This document shows positions 40,247 through 43,299 of a DNA stretch of 43,299 nt, one piece after another. The stretch comes from RUG563 sp964549135 (GTDB lineage Bacteria > Bacillota > Clostridia > Christensenellales > Aristaeellaceae). A program made the position numbers and the translations under genes. The number at the start of each line of letters is the position of its first letter. The first letter of the stretch is position 1. The DNA lies in contig CAZJUJ010000016.1 in the NCBI GenBank assembly GCA_964549135.1, positions 1 to 43,299 of the forward strand. The letters run 5' to 3'. The notes under the pieces are model-generated. The model was not told the origin of the DNA and did no database searches. It saw nothing but the letters and a program-made list of their open reading frames with translations.

Positions 40247-41281
40247 CTATCGCTTTTCCGGCGGATTGCACCAGACGCAGGGCGCAAGGCCCGCATAGGC
40301 CTCCTCCTCAAGCTGAGAAAAGGGCAGGGCGGAAAGGGGCCAAAGCGCCTGCTTTACCGAATAGCAGTTTTCGGCCTTATGATAGGTTTTTCCCTGATCG
40401 GGCTGATAGTATACCAGCGTATCGGCGGAAACGGCGGGATATTCCCGGCCGGGCCAATCCTCCCAGATCACCAGCTTGGTATCCTTCTGATAATGATTCC
40501 ACAGCCAGGTCATATTGACGCCCTCGGGAGTGCGCTTGCGCTGCACCCGGATGCAGCCATGGCTGGCCCGCTGGCCCAGCAGCTTTTCGCATACGTCATA
40601 ATCCTTGCCGCTGGAATACTGGATGTAGGGCACCGAATGCATCAGATCGCCGTCGTTAAAGCGGATGCCCTTTTCGCATACCAGATTATCCGATTTAAAA
40701 TCCCCCACCCGGCTGACCAGAAAAAATTCCCCGGTGCGGGTTTCGTTATAGGGCTGTCGCTCGTTGGGCAGGCCGGTGGATACCCTAAGCTCGGTCAGCA
40801 GCTTTCCTTCCATAAAAACATACAGCCGCTGGGTCAGCTTATCCACCACCAGGCCGATTTCCCCCGCCGGGGTTACCTCCTCCAGCAGCTCCGTCTTCAC
40901 ATAGCCCTGCAAAAGCGCATTATACGCCTTGCTTTTGCTGTCATGGAAGGAGCTGGAATAGGTTTCCACCAGCGTCCAGCCGTTTTCATCCCCGCCAAGC
41001 ACATGCACGCTCTGGCTATCGCAGGTAATTTCGCCGATCCGGCTGCCGCCCGGGGCGTCCAATAGATCAATCTGCTCCCGCTGCTTGCCCCGGATGACGG
41101 TAACCGGCGCCATCAGCATCCGCCATACGGCCTCCTCATCCGAAATATCCATGGGCGTTGTCCAATAGCAGTTTTCATGGCCGCAGGCATTCCTCCGCGA
41201 GGGGGTAAAGGCCCCTTCCCCCAGCGCGCCCAGCGGCAGGCAGAGCAGCAGCGTGAGGCAGAGAGCGCCTATCCTTTTCAT
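40247..41281 (-). CDS. L,D-transpeptidase (YkuD domain) with SH3-like domain
   Basis: 344-residue exported enzyme that makes 3-3 cross-links or attaches proteins to peptidoglycan. Signal peptide (MKRIGALCLTLLLCLPLGALG). An SH3-like region (about 60-150) precedes the YkuD domain, which has GLVVDKLTQRLYVFMEGKLL, the HSVPY motif and the catalytic LGQRASHGCIRV with Cys and His. The C-terminal ~70 residues, ending in CVWCNPPEKR, are additional. The ATG at 41281 was chosen over the ORF start at 41371 because GGGAGG lies 8 bp before it and the promoter at 41342-41371 lies upstream. Confidence 0.9.
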   Translation of the reverse strand: MKRIGALCLTLLLCLPLGALGEGAFTPSRRNACGHENCYWTTPMDISDEEAVWRMLMAPVTVIRGKQREQIDLLDAPGGSRIGEITCDSQSVHVLGGDENGWTLVETYSSSFHDSKSKAYNALLQGYVKTELLEEVTPAGEIGLVVDKLTQRLYVFMEGKLLTELRVSTGLPNERQPYNETRTGEFFLVSRVGDFKSDNLVCEKGIRFNDGDLMHSVPYIQYSSGKDYDVCEKLLGQRASHGCIRVQRKRTPEGVNMTWLWNHYQKDTKLVIWEDWPGREYPAVSADTLVYYQPDQGKTYHKAENCYSVKQALWPLSALPFSQLEEEAYAGLAPCVWCNPPEKR

Positions 41282-41341
41282 CCTTTTTTCCTCCCTGAAG
41301 GGCGGCGCAGCAGGCCGCCAAAGCATTTTCGTTTCCCTTCC

Positions 41342-41371
41342 ATTATAGGGAATCCGCCCCGGGGCCGTCAA
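41342..41371 (-). promoter_or_regulatory. Promoter of the L,D-transpeptidase gene
   Basis: TTGACG, 18 bp, TATAAT on the minus strand. Confidence 0.75.
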
Positions 41372-41456
41372 GGGCAGAAATGTAACAAACGAGAAGAAAA
41401 AAGATTTTTTCCCGGCGATTCAGCCCCGCCTTTGCCGGGTATGATCTGAACGCGGA

Positions 41457-41474
41457 GAAAAAGGGCCCTTTTTC
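41457..41474. other. Perfect 18-bp palindrome
   Basis: GAAAAAGGGCCCTTTTTC in the divergent gap between the transpeptidase and nrdG genes. It has no loop, so it is more like a protein-binding site than a terminator. Nothing else is recognised in this 320-bp gap beyond the two promoters. Confidence 0.5.
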
Positions 41475-41532
41475 ACCCGGAAAACGGAGGGAAAAGCATC
41501 CGGTCATGTACATTCCTTGCCTGTTTCGTCCA

Positions 41533-41561
41533 TTGACTTTCCCGCTATGCGCTGGTATAAT
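41533..41561 (+). promoter_or_regulatory. nrdG promoter
   Basis: TTGACT, 17 bp, TATAAT with TG one base ahead; about 41 bp before the start codon. Confidence 0.8.
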
Positions 41562-41602
41562 GATTCCCGTTGCGCATTCATCATGATCCCTGGGAGGCAT
41601 CC

Positions 41603-42310
41603 ATGAAAATCAGCGGCTTGCAGAAAATGACTCTGCTGGATTATCCGGGGAAGGTTGCCTGCACTGCATTTTTGCAGGGCTGCAATTTCCGCTGTCCCTT
41701 TTGCCATAACAGCGCCCTGCTGGGCGGAGCGGCAGACGAGGGCATGACCATGGAGCAGCTGCTTTCCTTCCTGGAAAAGCGAAGGGGGCTATTGGACGCG
41801 GTCTGCGTAAGCGGCGGCGAGCCCACCCTTTCCCCCGGGCTTGAGGAGCTTCTGCTTGGGATCAAAGCCCTGGGCTATGCGGTCAAGCTGGATACCAACG
41901 GCAGCCATCCGGAAATCATCCGGGCGCTGGCAGAAAAGGGGCTGCTTGATTACATCGCCATGGATGTAAAAAACGGCCCCAGCCGATACGGCGAAACCAT
42001 CGGCGACAGCCGCGTTTCCCTGTCCCCGCTGGAGGAAAGCCTGCGCTTTCTTTTTTCCGGCAGCATCCCCTATGAGCTGCGCACCACCGTCACCATGCAA
42101 TTGCATGATGAGGCCTCCATCCGGGAGATGGGAGAATGGCTTTCCGCCCTGGCGGCCCCCGGAAAAGCGGCTGCCCTCTATCTGCAGTATTTTGCGGACA
42201 GGGAGAGCGTGCTGTGCCCCGGGCTCACCGCACCAGCGCCGGAAACGATGGCGCAATACGCCGCCATTCTGCGCCCCTGCGCCGAGAAAATCGGCATCCG
42301 CGGCGGGTAA
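41603..42310 (+). CDS. nrdG: Anaerobic ribonucleotide reductase activating protein (radical SAM)
   Basis: 235-residue radical SAM enzyme that uses S-adenosylmethionine to put the glycyl radical on NrdD. The iron-sulphur Cys triad is in CNFRCPFCHN; SGGEPTLSPGLEELL is the second family motif; DYPGKVACTAFLQGCNF comes before it. Start at 41603 with GGGAGG upstream; the upstream in-frame codon at 41570 is inside the promoter region. It sits just before nrdD, its substrate, but has its own promoter, while nrdD has another in the 200-bp gap. Confidence 0.9.
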   Translation: MKISGLQKMTLLDYPGKVACTAFLQGCNFRCPFCHNSALLGGAADEGMTMEQLLSFLEKRRGLLDAVCVSGGEPTLSPGLEELLLGIKALGYAVKLDTNGSHPEIIRALAEKGLLDYIAMDVKNGPSRYGETIGDSRVSLSPLEESLRFLFSGSIPYELRTTVTMQLHDEASIREMGEWLSALAAPGKAAALYLQYFADRESVLCPGLTAPAPETMAQYAAILRPCAEKIGIRGG

Positions 42311-42325
42311 ACACAATATATTGTA
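42311..42325 (+). promoter_or_regulatory. NrdR box 1
   Basis: ACACAATATATTGTA, close to the NrdR consensus. The second box lies 33 bp downstream, about three helical turns, as NrdR sites require. Confidence 0.85.
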
Positions 42326-42343
42326 ATTATTTTGGTTTCTCAC

Positions 42344-42356
42344 ACACAATATATTG
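42344..42356 (+). promoter_or_regulatory. NrdR box 2, overlapping the nrdD -35 box
   Basis: ACACAATATATTG. The last three bases form part of the -35 box TTGACT (42354-42359), so NrdR binding would cover the polymerase site and repress nrdD when dATP is high. Confidence 0.85.
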
Positions 42357-42382
42357 ACTACAATCAAAAAAGTGGGTATAAT
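42354..42382 (+). promoter_or_regulatory. nrdD promoter
   Basis: TTGACT, 17 bp, TATAAT. Confidence 0.85.
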
Positions 42383-42389
42383 AACTGCG

Positions 42390-42511
42390 ATGCCGCTTTT
42401 CCAGGCGGGCATCCTTTCAGCCGGAGAGCAAAGGCCCTTTGCCCGTTCCGGCAGGGCGAAAAGCCCGTTTGCAGCATGCTTCTTCAACGATTAATTCTTG
42501 CGGAGGGGAAC
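42390..42511 (+). other. Structured nrdD leader
   Basis: About 120 nt without a gene. It can fold as GATGCC/GGCATC, then GCCGGA/TCCGGC enclosing GCAAAG/CTTTGC, then GGGC-GAAAA-GCCC. No poly-U tail follows, so not a terminator. A role in translation or stability of nrdD mRNA is possible. Confidence 0.4.
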
Positions 42512-42513
42512 AG

Positions 42514-43299
42514 ATGTATCAGGTACTGAAGCGCGACGGCACCACCGTCGATTTTGAAATCACCAAGATCAGCGCCGCCATGATCAAGGCCTTCGAGGCC
42601 CAGAACAAGGTCTATCATCCCAGCGTCATCAATCTGCTGGCCCTGCAGGTCAGTGCGGATTTTGAGCCCAAGATCAAGGAGGGGCTCATCGCCGTAGAGG
42701 ATATTCAGGACAGCGTGGAAAAGGTGCTTTCCGAAGCGGGCTATGCGGATGTGGCCAAGGCCTATATCCTCTATCGCAAGCAGCGGGAAAAGGTGCGCAA
42801 TGTCAATTCCGCCCTGCTCAATTACAAGGATCTGGTGGATAATTATCTGAAGATCAACGATTGGCGGGTGAAGGAGAATTCCACCGTCACCTACAGCGTA
42901 GGCGGCCTGATTCTTTCCAATTCCGGGGCCATTACCGCCAATTACTGGCTCAGCGAAATCTATGATCCCGAGGTGGCCGAGGCCCATCGCAGCGCCGCCA
43001 TGCATCTGCATGATCTTTCCATGCTCACCGGCTACTGCGCGGGCTGGAGCCTCAAGCAGCTGATTCAGGAGGGACTGGGCGGCGTGCCCGGGAAGATCAC
43101 CTCCTCCCCCGCCAGCCATCTTTCCACCCTGTGCAATCAGATGGTCAATTTCCTGGGCATCATGCAGAATGAATGGGCCGGGGCCCAGGCCTTTTCCTCC
43201 TTCGATACCTATCTGGCCCCCTTTGTCAAGGTGGATAACCTGAGCCAGAAGGAGGTCAAGCAGTGCATCCAGTCCTTCATCTACGGCGTGAACACGCCC
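42514..43299 (+). CDS. nrdD: Anaerobic ribonucleoside-triphosphate reductase, N-terminal part (runs off the window)
   Basis: Class III ribonucleotide reductase that makes deoxynucleotides without oxygen using a glycyl radical. The 262 visible residues begin with an ATP-cone (MYQVLKRDGTTVDFEITKIS to AKAYILYRKQREK), the allosteric site sensing ATP/dATP. They continue with the start of the catalytic barrel (VTYSVGGLILSNSGAITANYW, MHLHDLSMLTGYCAGWSL). The C-terminal glycyl-radical and zinc sites lie beyond the window. GGAGGGG lies 5 bp before the ATG. Controlled by NrdR through the two boxes upstream. Confidence 0.95.
   Translation, partial: MYQVLKRDGTTVDFEITKISAAMIKAFEAQNKVYHPSVINLLALQVSADFEPKIKEGLIAVEDIQDSVEKVLSEAGYADVAKAYILYRKQREKVRNVNSALLNYKDLVDNYLKINDWRVKENSTVTYSVGGLILSNSGAITANYWLSEIYDPEVAEAHRSAAMHLHDLSMLTGYCAGWSLKQLIQEGLGGVPGKITSSPASHLSTLCNQMVNFLGIMQNEWAGAQAFSSFDTYLAPFVKVDNLSQKEVKQCIQSFIYGVNTP

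Noticed and set aside
38428..40518. Open frame of 696 codons on the plus strand
   Set aside because: It lies opposite the DUF3794 gene, has a composition of Gly, His, Arg and Pro typical of antisense frames in GC-rich DNA, no Shine-Dalgarno site and no recognisable domain.

Overview
The window is 43.3 kb of GC-rich DNA that looks like a spore-forming, anaerobic member of the Firmicutes (class Clostridia, probably an uncultured gut lineage). The evidence is: a CIRCE-controlled groES-groEL pair; sporulation genes (yunB, a YhcN/YlaJ-type lipoprotein, a DUF3794+LysM protein); an oxygen-sensitive class III ribonucleotide reductase (nrdG, nrdD) with NrdR boxes; an LplABC/YesN-type sugar uptake operon; strong Shine-Dalgarno sites with ATG, GTG and TTG starts; and near-consensus sigma-A promoters. 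No tRNA, rRNA, CRISPR array, phage gene or transposase was seen. Most of the window is chromosomal core.

Layout. 1-1225: groEL (cut by the window edge) and groES behind a CIRCE operator. 1369-4008: mutY fused to a GNAT acetyltransferase, an ACT-domain gene, an unassigned structured RNA with terminator, and a GtrA-like membrane protein. 4056-9920: a minus-strand carbohydrate ABC operon (two permeases, binding protein, membrane-anchored AraC-type regulator) with promoter and candidate cre site. 10333-13367: an ECF sigma factor and an 828-residue membrane protein behind an ECF-type promoter. 13420-14526: an ECF-transporter S component behind a leader RNA and terminator (candidate riboswitch), and a DUF3842 gene. 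14597-17437: a CARDB-like surface protein and yunB. 17909-20055: a divergent Rho with an altered Walker A motif and a repeat-rich disordered arm. 20214-27181: a tight operon dnaE, RsbW-like anti-sigma, SigB/F/G-type sigma, Spo0B/GHKL histidine kinase, mnmE. 27237-28831: a YesN-type response regulator lacking its phospho-acceptor Asp, behind a promoter overlapped by a perfect dyad. 28851-29023: five successive hairpins. 29194-38609: CNNM/CorC protein, a hypothetical gene, surE, an RpiR regulator, BaiN-type flavoprotein, DEDDh exonuclease, TGS/uridine-kinase-like protein, sporulation lipoprotein and a small membrane protein. 38590-41371: DUF3794+LysM protein and an L,D-transpeptidase. 41533-43299: nrdG and the start of nrdD.

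The main non-gene structure is a family of three roughly 300-bp palindromic intergenic elements (9995-10291, 17507-17805, 30560-30860). Each has hairpin ends and a 123-124 bp centre bounded by an 11-bp perfect inverted repeat. The centre of the second copy lies inverted relative to its flanks when compared with the third. Single end-type hairpins occur at 4012-4054 and 17841-17882. I see no known family for these; together with the divergent Rho, the dnaE-sigma operon and the two unassigned structured RNAs they are the best candidates for new biology.
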